A stretch of DNA of 64,000 nt from JANNMJ01 sp031426455 (lineage in GTDB: Bacteria; Bacteroidota; Bacteroidia; Cytophagales; Hymenobacteraceae), in contig JANPLI010000043.1 of assembly GCA_031426455.1 (NCBI GenBank), forward strand, positions 1 through 64,000, in the 5' to 3' direction. The notes beneath the pieces are model-generated. The model was not told where the DNA came from, made no database searches, and saw only the letters and a list, made by a program, of their open reading frames with translations. This document shows positions 1 to 9,224 of the stretch, in pieces (positions within the stretch are counted from its first letter, which is position 1; each line of letters starts with the position of its first letter). The position numbers and the translations under genes were made by a program.

Positions 1-3000
1 GGTTACCGTGTAGGTGCCGACGCTCGAAGTTGAAGGCGTAATGGCGCCGGTCGAGCTGTTGACGGTCAGGCCGGTCGGCGCCACGGTGAACGTGCCGCCG
101 GTGGCGCCCGTCACGGTGGCGGCTATGGTGCTGGTGGCCGACGCGCAGGCGCTGGAAGCGCTGTAGGCGAAGGCGGCCGAAGGAATTGGATTCACCGTCA
201 CGCTTACCGCGGCCGAGGTGCCGGAGCAGTTGCCCGCCGAGGTGGCGGTTACGGAGTAGGAGCCGCTGGCCGTGGCCACCAGGGTAGTGGCGGTGGTGCC
301 GTTGACGGGCTGGCCGTTGAGCAGGAACTGGTACGTGCCGCCGTTGCCGGCGCCCGAAGCGGTCAGCGTCACCGAGCCGCCCGCGCAGAACGTGGTGTTA
401 CCGCTTGCCGTCAGCGTGGCTGTAATGGCGGGGTTGATGACGGCCTGCACCGCCGTGCGGGTGGTGCTTTCACAGGTAGTCGAAGTATTCACGGCGCTGA
501 CGTAGTACGTCGTGCTGGTCGTCAGGCTGGGCGTCGTAAACGAAGCGCCCGTCGCCAGGGGCTGCCCGCCCGTTGCGTTGGCGTACCAGACGGGGGTTAC
601 GCCGTTCGGCAGTGAAGTATAGGCCAGCGTCACGGTGCCGGTGCCGCAGCGCGCGGCACTGATCGCGGCCAGGGCGGCGGGGCGGGGGTTGACTGTTACG
701 GTCACACCATTGCGCGAGGTGCCGGTGCAGCCGCCCGCGTTGGGGGAGGCAGTAGCCGTCACGGTATATACGCCGTCTGCCGTGGCTTCCAGCGTAGTCG
801 GCGTCGTGCTGCTGATGGGCTGACCGTTCAGCAGAAACTGGTATGTAGCACTGCCGCCGCCAGCAGCCGTCAGCGTAACTGATCCACCCGCGCAGAAGGT
901 GGTGCTGCCGCCCGCCGAGATCGTCGGGGCCGGTACCGGGTTGATGATCGCCTGCACGGCCGTGCGGGGCCCTTCGCAGCTGGCGTCACTCACGGCACTC
1001 ACGTAGTAAGTCGTGGTGGTGGTCAGGCTGGGCGTGGTGTAGGAAGGACCGTTTTGCCCGCTGATTGGCTGCCCTTGTGTGGCCACCGTGTACCAACGGT
1101 AAGAGCCACCGGTGGGCGTGCCCGAAGCCGTCAGCGTCACGGCGCCGGGGCCGCATTGGCTCACGTTTGGGGCCGTGGGGGCGCTGGGCGTGGGGTTCAC
1201 CGTCACACTCACCGTATTGCTGACGGTGCAGTTGCCGGTCACGGTAGCGGTGTAAGTGCCGGTTGCGGGGTTGGCTACGGTCACCGAGGTGCCGGTGGCG
1301 GTGTAGTTGTTCGGCCCGGCCCAGGTTACGGTGGTGCCCTGCGGGGCGTTCGTCACGGCCAGATCCAGCGGCTGACCCGAGCACACCGGCGAGTTGCTGG
1401 TGATGGTGGGCACCGGCACCGGGCAGCCCGCCACGATGGTCAGGGTGTAGTCTTCCGTCTCGCCGGTGAAACGCAACACACAGGCTTGCGTGGCGTTGAT
1501 CGAGTTGATCGAGGTGCCGTTACGCACCCGCAGCCGAACCGGCCCGGCCGAAGCGTTGGCCGGTACCGTGAACTGCGCCGAGTAGGCTACGTTCGCCGGC
1601 CCGCCCTGCGAGACGTTGATGAACTCCGTGACTTCGAAGGTGCCGTTACCATTGCTGTCGAGCCAGGCCACGATGGTACCGCTGACCGACGACGTAAGCG
1701 AAAGCGTGTAGGTCTGGCCGGCCGTCAGGCTGGCAGTGGTATTGCCGGTCGTGGGCCAGACGGTGTAGCCGGTAGAAGTAAGCTGATCGCAAGCAGTGAC
1801 TTTATTGAGTGTCGTGGTCGGGATGACCACTGCTGCAATGAAACCACCTCCAATCGCGCACGACGAGGTTTGCAGGTTCGTGGTACAATACGCCAGCGCG
1901 ACGCTGATATAGCTTCTCCGGGTAAAGGTGTTCGAGCCAGCGGAGTTGGCAGCGGTCAGCGCCACGGTATAAGTGCCGCCGTTGTTGAATGTTACCTGCG
2001 GATTCTGGCTGGTGGCTGAGGTGCCGTTTACGAAGGTCACCGTGCCGGGGGTGAATACCCAGTTCCAGTTGGTCGGCTGGTTCGTGGACTGATCCGTGAA
2101 CGTCACTACATCGGTCTGGGTCACGCTGGTGGCCGAAGCGATGAAGTTGGCGACGGGCGTGCTGGGTACCACCACGGTTACCACTACCTGGTCGGTGGCG
2201 GTGCAGCCGTTGGCCGTGTACGACGCTGTATAAGTGTACGGGCCGGGCGTGTTGTGCGCGGGCGTCGTGGCGGGGTTGGCCGTCACGGGACCGGTGAACA
2301 GCCCGCCACTCCAGGTCACCGAGGGTAGCGGGGCGGCTGTCAGGCCGGGGTTGAGTACGTTCAGATTCTGGGGCGCGGCGGTGGTCGATGCCTGCCAGTT
2401 GGCGCTGGTGTTCAGGTCGGCGCCGCGTAGGCTCGACCCGGCCACGCCGCCGCCATTGACGATGCTGGTACCTGACCAGTCGGCCGCCGGGATGCCCGTC
2501 AGCGTAAAGCCGTTCACGGCAATAGCATCAATGATGTCGTTGGCCGGTGAATAGAGGATCAGCCCCATCCCGGAACTTGAAAAGAACGGATTGTCCGAGC
2601 CGCCCGTGTGGTAAAAAAGGTCGGCCGGGCTATCGGTGCCGCTGCCGATGTGCAGCAGCACGGTGCCCTGGGCGGGTAGCACGGCACTGGCCGGAAACGT
2701 GTACGCTCGCGAGTCGGTGGTGGAATTAGCGCGAATTTCCAGCTTATACCCCACCAGATTGAAAGGCTGGGTATTAGTGTTGGTGATTTCCACGAAATCA
2801 TCATCGCTCATACTCACATAGGCCGGCAGTGGGTTCGGACTACCGGTGCCGGAGCGAATCAGCGTAAACTCCGTGATTTTGATGCCGCCCGCCGTGGCGG
2901 CAGTGGCCGTTAGTGTAGCGGTCTGGCCGACGTTGATGGTCTGATCGGCCCCGGCGTTGACGCTCGTCGGCTGGTCGGCGTAGGTCACTGAGGCCGAGGT

Positions 3001-4014
3001 GCTGGTGTTGCGCGCCGTGGAGGCGTCGCTTACGGTCACGAAATAGGTCACCGGGTTGAACCCCTGCGCTGGAATCACGCCCGAATAAGTCGGGGCGGTT
3101 GCGCCCAGCGTCATTGGCACCGTCTGCACCGCGCCACCCGCCACGGAATAGCTCAGCACCGCCGAGAAGATGCCCGAGGCATCGCTCGGCAATATGCTCA
3201 CCGTGTGGCTCGTGGCCACGCAGGCACCACCAGCCGGAGTGATGCTGACCCGGCCGATGGTGGGCGGGGTGACGTCGCCGGCCGGAGCAAAGCGGAAGAC
3301 GGAGCCATTGATCGGCGCGTCATTTGGCCCTAACGGAAGGCTGGCCGTTGCGCTGGTGCTGGCAACCGGCTGCGTCCACGAACCGGTTACCGAGCGTACA
3401 TCGCTCGTGCCAGTGCCGCGCAGCCCCACTGTTAGCGAAGCGCCGATGGGAATAGTAAAAGCAGTAGTAAATATTCCATAATGATATTCAATTTGCCCGG
3501 TTGTTTCATAAAGCCAAACCTGGGCATTGCCAATGGCCGTTGGGCGCCCGAATTGATTGAATATCGCTGCCTGTAATTTGAAGATACGGTTAGGCGCCGT
3601 GCCCGTCGTGACGTAAGAGTACGTCGCGTTGGTGGTGTTCAGGTCAATGGCAAAAAACGCGAGCAGGTTATCAGTCGTGTAACTCAGAGCATTATTATAA
3701 GGCAACTGACTTCCTGGCCCAAAACCCACCCAACCGTTGGTATTTACGTACAGCGAAGTGTAGTTGCTTCCATTATACGGAAAAGCAAAACCTAGTGGCT
3801 GCTGACCGGAGTAGCCGTCATCTCCATCGCCGCCGCCGCCATTAGCTGCGCCAAAGCCAAACGGCGTCCCCGTAATCGAGGAGTAAGGCTGATTGTAAAA
3901 TGCATTGAACGCATAACCGGAAACCTGCGCCGTGGCCGGTCGCGCTCCTAAAGCAGCGACCGCCAGCACCGCCAGTCCCAGCCACCGTCCGAATCGGGTG
4001 TGTAAGTTGGACAT
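1..4014 (-). CDS. Large secreted multidomain Ig-like/LTD/PKD/GEVED surface protein, C-terminal side cut by window edge
   Basis: Open frame of 1338 codons from ATG at 4014 to the window edge with no stop. The N-terminus MSNLHTRFGRWLGLAVLAV...ATAQ is a signal peptide of about 30 residues. In order I see: an unassigned N-terminal region with many Gly/Asn/Tyr residues (30-300); a lamin-tail-like (LTD) domain around 380-540 (DDFVEITNTNTQPFNLVGYK); a PKD domain around 625-695 (VVTFTDQSTNQPTNWNW); a GEVED domain around 710-860 (ends TEDYTLTIV); then Ig-like modules to the edge, with repeated phrases such as TTTTYYVSAV and TFCAGGSVTLTA. This is the architecture of large Bacteroidota surface proteins and adhesins exported by the T9SS. 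The sorting domain itself would lie outside the window, so the export route is inferred. Ligand unknown. Confidence 0.85.
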   Translation of the reverse strand, partial: MSNLHTRFGRWLGLAVLAVAALGARPATAQVSGYAFNAFYNQPYSSITGTPFGFGAANGGGGDGDDGYSGQQPLGFAFPYNGSNYTSLYVNTNGWVGFGPGSQLPYNNALSYTTDNLLAFFAIDLNTTNATYSYVTTGTAPNRIFKLQAAIFNQFGRPTAIGNAQVWLYETTGQIEYHYGIFTTAFTIPIGASLTVGLRGTGTSDVRSVTGSWTQPVASTSATASLPLGPNDAPINGSVFRFAPAGDVTPPTIGRVSITPAGGACVATSHTVSILPSDASGIFSAVLSYSVAGGAVQTVPMTLGATAPTYSGVIPAQGFNPVTYFVTVSDASTARNTSTSASVTYADQPTSVNAGADQTINVGQTATLTATAATAGGIKITEFTLIRSGTGSPNPLPAYVSMSDDDFVEITNTNTQPFNLVGYKLEIRANSTTDSRAYTFPASAVLPAQGTVLLHIGSGTDSPADLFYHTGGSDNPFFSSSGMGLILYSPANDIIDAIAVNGFTLTGIPAADWSGTSIVNGGGVAGSSLRGADLNTSANWQASTTAAPQNLNVLNPGLTAAPLPSVTWSGGLFTGPVTANPATTPAHNTPGPYTYTASYTANGCTATDQVVVTVVVPSTPVANFIASATSVTQTDVVTFTDQSTNQPTNWNWVFTPGTVTFVNGTSATSQNPQVTFNNGGTYTVALTAANSAGSNTFTRRSYISVALAYCTTNLQTSSCAIGGGFIAAVVIPTTTLNKVTACDQLTSTGYTVWPTTGNTTASLTAGQTYTLSLTSSVSGTIVAWLDSNGNGTFEVTEFINVSQGGPANVAYSAQFTVPANASAGPVRLRVRNGTSINSINATQACVLRFTGETEDYTLTIVAGCPVPVPTITSNSPVCSGQPLDLAVTNAPQGTTVTWAGPNNYTATGTSVTVANPATGTYTATVTGNCTVSNTVSVTVNPTPSAPTAPNVSQCGPGAVTLTASGTPTGGSYRWYTVATQGQPISGQNGPSYTTPSLTTTTTYYVSAVSDASCEGPRTAVQAIINPVPAPTISAGGSTTFCAGGSVTLTAAGGGSATYQFLLNGQPISSTTPTTLEATADGVYTVTATASPNAGGCTGTSRNGVTVTVNPRPAALAAISAARCGTGTVTLAYTSLPNGVTPVWYANATGGQPLATGASFTTPSLTTSTTYYVSAVNTSTTCESTTRTAVQAVINPAITATLTASGNTTFCAGGSVTLTASGAGNGGTYQFLLNGQPVNGTTATTLVATASGSYSVTATSAGNCSGTSAAVSVTVNPIPSAAFAYSASSACASATSTIAATVTGATGGTFTVAPTGLTVNSSTGAITPSTSSVGTYTVT

Positions 4015-4161
4015 AAGCAAGCTGAAGTTGAAAGGTAAAAGGAATCTAAAAAGGCTGCTAGCCGCTGAAAATCAGCCTGCCTGCCATCCCGCTGCGAAGG
4101 TAGTCTATTTCAGCAGCCGCCCGACGCCGAAAAAGACGTTTTTCTGAAACAAAAATGCGGC

Positions 4162-5451
4162 TTACGGGATGAGCAGCGACGAATCGCCGTAGCTCAGAAA
4201 CCGATAGCCCTGCCGCAGCGCGTGGTCGTAGATCGCCCGCCACCGGGTTTCGCCCACCAGCGCGGCTACCAGCAGCAGCAAAGTCGATTCGGGTTGGTGG
4301 AAATTCGTCAGCAGCGCGCTGACTACCCGGAACAGGTAGCCGGGTGCAATCAGCAGGTGCGTATGGGCCGTCAGGGCGGCGGCATGCTGCTCGGCCAGGT
4401 GCGTCAGCAGGGCGTCGAACGCGGCCACCGCTGGCACGTCGGGCGCATCCGGGGCGTAGGGCGCCCACTGCGGAACTACGGGTTCGTAGGCGCCGCCCGC
4501 CGCCAGTCGCGCGCCGAGCCAGTACAGGCTTTCCAGCGTCCGGGCCGACGTAGTACCCACCGCCACCACGGGCTGGCCCGCCGCCAGGGCGCCGCGCACC
4601 TGCGCAATCGCTTCGGCGCTGACCACGATTTCCTCGCTGTGCATCGCGTGGCCCGCCATCTCATCGGCCTTCACGGGCCGAAACGTGCCCGCCCCGACGT
4701 GCAGCGTGACGTGCGCCCGCTCAAAACCGCGCGCGTCGAGGGCGTCCAGCACAGCGGGCGTGAAGTGCAGCCCGGCCGTGGGCGCGGCCACGGCGCCCTG
4801 CGCGCGGGCGTACACGGTCTGGTAGCGTTCGGCGTCGGTTTCATCGGCGGCGCGGTGCAGGTAAGGCGGCAGCGGCAGCAGGCCGGCGCGGGCCAGCACG
4901 TCGGCAAAAGGCAGGGTGGCGGGCGTCCAGGCGAAACGCACCAGCGGCTCGCCGTCCGGGGTTTCGCCGGCAGGCGTGGCCGTCAGGATGGCGGGTTCCT
5001 CTTCATTGGAAGCCAGGATTTCCGCCGCGTCCGCCGTCTGGCCCGCGTTCGGGTCCAGTACCAACGTCAGCGGTACGCCATCGCGCCATCTTTTGCGGTT
5101 ACCGATCAGGCATTGCCACACGGCGCTACCGGTTTGCTGCAATGCAGGTTCCAGCGCTGCGCCGTGCGGTTCGAGGCAGAAAACTTCAATGGTGGTGCCG
5201 GATTCTTTCTGAAACCGCAGCCGGGCCTGCACGACGCGGGTGTCGTTGAAAACCAGTAGCGCACCGGACGGCAACTCGGCGGGCAGGTCCGTGAACACGT
5301 GGTCGGCGGGCGCCGCCCCGGCGCGGCTGACGAGCAGCCGGGCGGCATCGCGTACGGGTTCCGGAAACTGCGCCACCTGCGCTTCGGGCAGATGGTAGGT
5401 ATAATCAGTAATGCGCAGGCGGCGCGGGTCGGGGGGCGGAAGTGGTGCCAT
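4162..5451 (-). CDS. queA: S-adenosylmethionine:tRNA ribosyltransferase-isomerase QueA
   Basis: A 429-residue protein that transfers and isomerises the ribosyl part of SAM onto preQ1 at tRNA position 34 to give epoxyqueuosine. Family landmarks are visible in order: ITDYTYHLPEAQVAQFPEP near the N-terminus, LLVFNDTRVVQARL, APTAGLHFT, HVGAGTFRPVKADEMAGHAMH, LTNFHQPESTLLLLVAAL, and the C-terminal YRFLSYGDSSLLIP. It is somewhat longer than the usual 340-400 residues, with extra sequence in the middle (about 105-170). The ATG at 5451 is preceded by a GACCTTTG promoter-like box only 7 nt upstream. It is a single gene between the surface protein and a 284-nt intergenic region holding an inverted 9-mer repeat. 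Confidence 0.96.
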   Translation of the reverse strand: MAPLPPPDPRRLRITDYTYHLPEAQVAQFPEPVRDAARLLVSRAGAAPADHVFTDLPAELPSGALLVFNDTRVVQARLRFQKESGTTIEVFCLEPHGAALEPALQQTGSAVWQCLIGNRKRWRDGVPLTLVLDPNAGQTADAAEILASNEEEPAILTATPAGETPDGEPLVRFAWTPATLPFADVLARAGLLPLPPYLHRAADETDAERYQTVYARAQGAVAAPTAGLHFTPAVLDALDARGFERAHVTLHVGAGTFRPVKADEMAGHAMHSEEIVVSAEAIAQVRGALAAGQPVVAVGTTSARTLESLYWLGARLAAGGAYEPVVPQWAPYAPDAPDVPAVAAFDALLTHLAEQHAAALTAHTHLLIAPGYLFRVVSALLTNFHQPESTLLLLVAALVGETRWRAIYDHALRQGYRFLSYGDSSLLIP

Positions 5452-5458
5452 AAGGCCG

Positions 5459-5466
5459 CAAAGGTC
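5459..5466 (-). promoter_or_regulatory. -7 box GACCTTTG in front of queA
   Basis: The minus-strand box GACCTTTG differs by one base from the Bacteroidota -7 consensus TAnnTTTG and ends 7 nt before the queA ATG, so the transcript would start at or next to the start codon. I could not place a convincing -33 TTG at the expected spacing. Confidence 0.4.
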
Positions 5467-5603
5467 AGGGGCGCAGCGGCTTCAGCTCGGCCCCAGGGTA
5501 AACCCCCAAAGCTCCGTTGGTTATCCGAATTGACGCCCGTTTCCAATTTCCCGTCAAGACGCGAAGCAGTAAAAAGCCGAATGGGGTAATGCGGAATAGT
5601 TGG

Positions 5604-5684
5604 GACGCGGATGACGCGGATTTGGGCGGATTAGTGATCCGCGTCTTCCAATCCGCGTCTTCCAATCCGCGTTTATCCGCGTTC
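5604..5684. repeat. Inverted array of the 9-mer GACGCGGAT
   Basis: Three forward units (GACGCGGAT at 5604-5612 and 5613-5621, a diverged GGCGGAT at 5625-5631) are followed by four inverted units (ATCCGCGTC at 5637-5645 and 5651-5659, ATCCGCGTT at 5665-5673 and 5675-5683). The two halves can pair into a long imperfect hairpin. It lies in the 284-nt gap between queA and the methyltransferase gene, and no protein-coding gene is evident there. Confidence 0.85.
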
Positions 5685-5735
5685 TTTTGCTTCCATTCAG
5701 GTAGCACTACGCATTTTGGCAAACCTGTCAGCTTC

Positions 5736-6482
5736 TCACTTCTCGAACAGCAATAAATGCTGCTGCGGCAGCCCTTCGCGTACGGCGCGGAACCGAAACC
5801 CCGCCGCTTCCCACTCGCGCCGGGCCTGCGCCACGCTCATCTTATGGATAGCCTTGATCGGCACCGCCGGGTCTTCCGCCCGGTATTCTACCAGCGCGAC
5901 GACGCCCCCCGGCTTCAGACTTTGCCGAATACCGGCCATCATTTCCGCCGGGAATTCGAATTCGTGGTAGGCATCTACCAGCAGCACCAGGTCCACGGAA
6001 TCGGCCGGTAAATGGGGCGATTTTTCGCTGCCCCGCACGGCGCGCACATTAAACACGTGCAGCGTTTGCTTGCGGCGTTCGATTTCGGCCAGCATCGCCG
6101 GCTCGATGTCCACGGCCAACACCCGGCCGCGCGGCACCAGCGGGGCCAGCCGGAACGTAAAATAGCCGGTGCCCGCGCCAATATCGGCCAACACGGCATC
6201 GGCGCGCAGGGGTAGTTCCTGCAACGCTTTCAGCAGCAGATCGGTCCGCTCCTCGCGCTGCCGGTCCGGGCGTTCGAGCCAGTCGGCACCTTCGTGGCCC
6301 ATCACCTGCGCAATCTGCCGGCCGAGGTACACCTTGTTGATCCCATTGGGGTCGAGCGGGCGGGCAGTGGAATCCGCGTCAGCGGGGACCGACGGGGCAA
6401 CCACGCCTGACGTCTTGGTCAGGGTAGTAGGCTGGCATTGAGCGGCCATCAGGCCCAGGGAGAGCAGCAGGAATGGGCGCAT
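5736..6482 (-). CDS. Class I SAM-dependent methyltransferase, probable lipoprotein
   Basis: A 248-residue protein from the ATG at 6482. This start gives MRPFLLLSLGLMAAQC, a short lipoprotein signal with the lipidated Cys at residue 16. An upstream in-frame ATG at 6551 would add 23 residues and overlap priA, so I prefer the inner start. The methyltransferase fold is shown by motif I (LADIGAGTGYFTFRLAP), the acidic end of strand 2 (LAVDIEPAML), strand 4 (VDLVLLVDAYHEF) and the post-motif ALVEYR. Substrate unknown. A methyltransferase carrying a lipobox is unusual; the family does include exported Bacteroidota members. It follows priA on the same strand. Confidence 0.8.
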   Translation of the reverse strand: MRPFLLLSLGLMAAQCQPTTLTKTSGVVAPSVPADADSTARPLDPNGINKVYLGRQIAQVMGHEGADWLERPDRQREERTDLLLKALQELPLRADAVLADIGAGTGYFTFRLAPLVPRGRVLAVDIEPAMLAEIERRKQTLHVFNVRAVRGSEKSPHLPADSVDLVLLVDAYHEFEFPAEMMAGIRQSLKPGGVVALVEYRAEDPAVPIKAIHKMSVAQARREWEAAGFRFRAVREGLPQQHLLLFEK

Positions 6483-6534
6483 CAAAGTCCAAACGCGCGA
6501 ATCCGGCGGAAGTTTGACGGTCGGTCGCATCGCG

Positions 6535-9111
6535 TCATACCGGGTCCACATCGACCACGATACGGGCGCCCTTGCCTTCGGGCATCGTCTGGACAGCCGT
6601 CATAGCATCCCGAATTTTCTCCTTCGCTTCAGCCAGCGTGGAATGCGCGCGCGATAATTTGACGTGAATTTCGAACAGGAATAAATTCCGAATCCGGAAC
6701 ACGTAAGGCGCTTCCGGACCCAGTACAGCGTGGCGTTCGAGGCGCGCGACCAACTCCTCCACCAGCTTATTCGCTGCGGCCTGCGCTAAATGTTGCTCGG
6801 CGTGTTTGACGGTCAGCGTGACGATGCGCACGAACGGCGGATACTCGTAATTGGCGCGTTCCTGCAACTCTTTTTCGTACAGTCCGGCGTAGTCGTTATT
6901 CGCTACCAGCGCGAAAATCGACTGCGTCGGGTCGGCCGTTTGAATCAGCACTTCGCCCTTTACGGCAGCGCGCCCGGCGCGGCCCGCTACCTGCGTAAAG
7001 AGCTGAAAAGCGCGCTCGTGCGCCCGGAAATCGGGGTAGTGAATGATGGCATCGGCGTTCAGAATGCCCACCAGCGAAACGCGCTGAAAGTCGAGCCCTT
7101 TGGTTACCATCTGCGTGCCGACCAGCACGTTGGTGACGCCTTTTTCAAAGTCGGCGATGATGTGCTGCAACGCGTTTTTACCGCGCGTCGTGTCCAGATC
7201 CATCCGTTGCACGGCGGCGGTGGGCACTAGTTCTTTAACATCTTCTTCCACCTTTTCGGTGCCAAAACCAATCGGCGTAATGCTGATGCCGCCGCACGCC
7301 GGACACTGCCGAACGCGCGGCTGCACGAAGCCGCAGTAATGGCAACGCAACTCGTTGGCGCGGTTGTGCAATGTCAGCGAGACGGCGCAATTCGGACACT
7401 TCGGAATCCAGGCGCAGGCGTTACAATTGATATAAGGTGCGTAGCCGCGCCGGTTCTGGAACAAGATAACCTGTTCGCTACGGTCGAGCCGGACCTGAAT
7501 TTCTTCGATTAATTCGGGCGTAAAATCGTGGCGCATGGCTTTCTGCGCCCGCGCCTTTTTGGTGTCCACCAGTTTGATTTCCGGCATTCCGCCGCTGCCG
7601 TAGCGTTGCCGTAATTCCACCAAACCCCACTTGCCCGCCTGGCAGTTATGGTAGGTTTCGATAGCGGGCGTGGCCGAACCGAGCAGCACTTTAGCGCCCT
7701 GGTATTGCGCCAGCATCAACGCCGTTTCGCGGGCGTGGTAACGCGGGGCGGGCTCGTACTGCTTGTAGGACGACTCGTGTTCTTCGTCCACGATGATCAG
7801 CGAAAGCCGGTGAAAAGGCAGAAAAACCGCCGACCGCGCCCCGACGATCACCGAGAAGCGCCCGCTTAAAATACCGTTCCAGACCTCGACGCGCTCGTTG
7901 TCGGAAAACTTGGAATGGTACACGCCCAGCCGCGTGCCGAACACGCGTTGCAGGCGCGTGACGATCTGCGCGGTGAGCGCAATTTCGGGCAGTAAATAAA
8001 GGATCTGCCCCCCGGATTCGAGCGCCGCCCGAATCAGCTCGATGTACACTTCGGTTTTGCCGGAACCCGTCACGCCGTGCAGCAGCACGATGTTTTTGGT
8101 GGCGTATAATTCCAGAATCCGGTTGCGCGCCGCCTCCTGCACCGGCGAAAGAATAATCTCCGGCATCACCGCGTTACCGTCCGTCGGAAACCGGCTTTCG
8201 ACCTGATCAAAAGTCTCAAAAATGCCGTTGCGAATTAGCGAATTAATGGCGGAATCAGAGAGCGCGGGGTTTTGCGCCAGCTTCGCTTTCGGCAGCCCCC
8301 GGTGGTTGAGCGCGGGCGCCTGATAAACCGGAATTTCGCGCAGATATTGCATCACCGCGTCCACCTGTTTCGGCTTCTTTTCGAGCTGGTGCAGCAGTTC
8401 CGTCAGCAGTTCCGGGTCGTTTACGAAGTGGTGCGCGAGGCGCAGGCGGCGCACTACTTTGGGCGCGTATTTATCCTGCACGCTCTCGAAGAGCGTGATC
8501 ACGTTTTTCGCCAGCAGCGATTTAATGTGCTTATGAAAAGCCGGCTGATCGAGCAGGCGCGCGACGTCGGAGAAGGCCAGCGTCGGAAACTCGCCGGTTT
8601 CCGCGTTACGCCGCAGGTTTTGCACGATGATTTCCTCGGCCGCCGACAGCGCGTAATTCGTGTCGGCCGTTTCGTCGTAATCAGCCCGTAGTTGCAGCTG
8701 CGATTCGCTGCTGAGTTTGAGCGCCGTGGGCAGGGCGGCATTCAGCACCTCGCCGAGCGTACACATATAATACGCCGCCATCCACTCGAAAAGCCGCAGT
8801 TGCGGCGCCGTGACCACGGGCTGCTCATCGATCACCTCCAGCACGTACTTCGCCTCGTATTCGCGCGGCGGCGTCTGGTGGACGGCCGCCACCACGCAGC
8901 TCAACACTTTCTGCTTACCGAACTGCACCACCACCCGCAAACCCACGCCCACGGCATCGCGCAGCGCGTGCGGCACCCGGTAGGTGTAAAGGCGCGGCAG
9001 CGGCAGCGGCAGGATCACGTCGGCGAAGAACGTCGTCCGGTCGGGGCGTTCGTCGCCGTCGGGCAGGTCGGCGAGGTCGTCGAAAAGGGCGGGGTGGGAG
9101 TGGGTCGGCAC
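6535..9111 (-). CDS. priA: Primosomal protein N' (replication restart helicase PriA)
   Basis: An 858-residue superfamily 2 3'-5' helicase that recognises stalled forks and reloads the replisome. It shows the N-terminal DNA-binding domain (FFADVILPLPLPRLYTYRVP), Walker A GVTGSGKTEVY near residue 345, the DEEH Walker B box near 442, and the GSATPAIETY helicase motif. The two zinc sites have four CxxC pairs between about 560 and 615 (CNAC, CPNC, CHYC, CPAC). Helicase motifs V/VI follow (GTQMVTKGLDF, QVAGRAGR). The start is GTG at 9111, with a GACCTTTG box 7 nt upstream. Length is normal for the longer Bacteroidota PriA. Confidence 0.97.
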   Translation of the reverse strand: MPTHSHPALFDDLADLPDGDERPDRTTFFADVILPLPLPRLYTYRVPHALRDAVGVGLRVVVQFGKQKVLSCVVAAVHQTPPREYEAKYVLEVIDEQPVVTAPQLRLFEWMAAYYMCTLGEVLNAALPTALKLSSESQLQLRADYDETADTNYALSAAEEIIVQNLRRNAETGEFPTLAFSDVARLLDQPAFHKHIKSLLAKNVITLFESVQDKYAPKVVRRLRLAHHFVNDPELLTELLHQLEKKPKQVDAVMQYLREIPVYQAPALNHRGLPKAKLAQNPALSDSAINSLIRNGIFETFDQVESRFPTDGNAVMPEIILSPVQEAARNRILELYATKNIVLLHGVTGSGKTEVYIELIRAALESGGQILYLLPEIALTAQIVTRLQRVFGTRLGVYHSKFSDNERVEVWNGILSGRFSVIVGARSAVFLPFHRLSLIIVDEEHESSYKQYEPAPRYHARETALMLAQYQGAKVLLGSATPAIETYHNCQAGKWGLVELRQRYGSGGMPEIKLVDTKKARAQKAMRHDFTPELIEEIQVRLDRSEQVILFQNRRGYAPYINCNACAWIPKCPNCAVSLTLHNRANELRCHYCGFVQPRVRQCPACGGISITPIGFGTEKVEEDVKELVPTAAVQRMDLDTTRGKNALQHIIADFEKGVTNVLVGTQMVTKGLDFQRVSLVGILNADAIIHYPDFRAHERAFQLFTQVAGRAGRAAVKGEVLIQTADPTQSIFALVANNDYAGLYEKELQERANYEYPPFVRIVTLTVKHAEQHLAQAAANKLVEELVARLERHAVLGPEAPYVFRIRNLFLFEIHVKLSRAHSTLAEAKEKIRDAMTAVQTMPEGKGARIVVDVDPV

Positions 9112-9118
9112 GGCCCGG

Positions 9119-9126
9119 CAAAGGTC
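9119..9126 (-). promoter_or_regulatory. -7 box GACCTTTG in front of priA
   Basis: Minus-strand GACCTTTG (one mismatch to TAnnTTTG) ends 7 nt before the priA GTG. This is the same spacing as at queA and implies a leaderless or nearly leaderless mRNA. Confidence 0.35.
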
Positions 9127-9167
9127 GGTAGGGGCACGAACCTATGCGGTGGCAATGGCTCAGTCAT

Positions 9168-9207
9168 AAAAAAAGCTCCGCCCAATTAATGGAGCGGAGC
9201 CTTTTTA
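9168..9207 (-). terminator. Rho-independent terminator after the secreted-protein gene
   Basis: Stem GGCTCCGCTCC pairs with GGGCGGAGC around the loop ATTAATT and is followed on the minus strand by a run of seven T. It begins about 18 nt after the stop of the 9225-9938 gene. The plus strand also has a T-run (CTTTTT), so it could work in both directions. Confidence 0.85.
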
Positions 9208-9224
9208 TGATTGGTACTGGCTTC

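Noticed and set aside
4222..5259. A 345-codon plus-strand frame opposite queA
   Set aside because: Arg/Gln/Gly-rich antisense shadow with no motifs.
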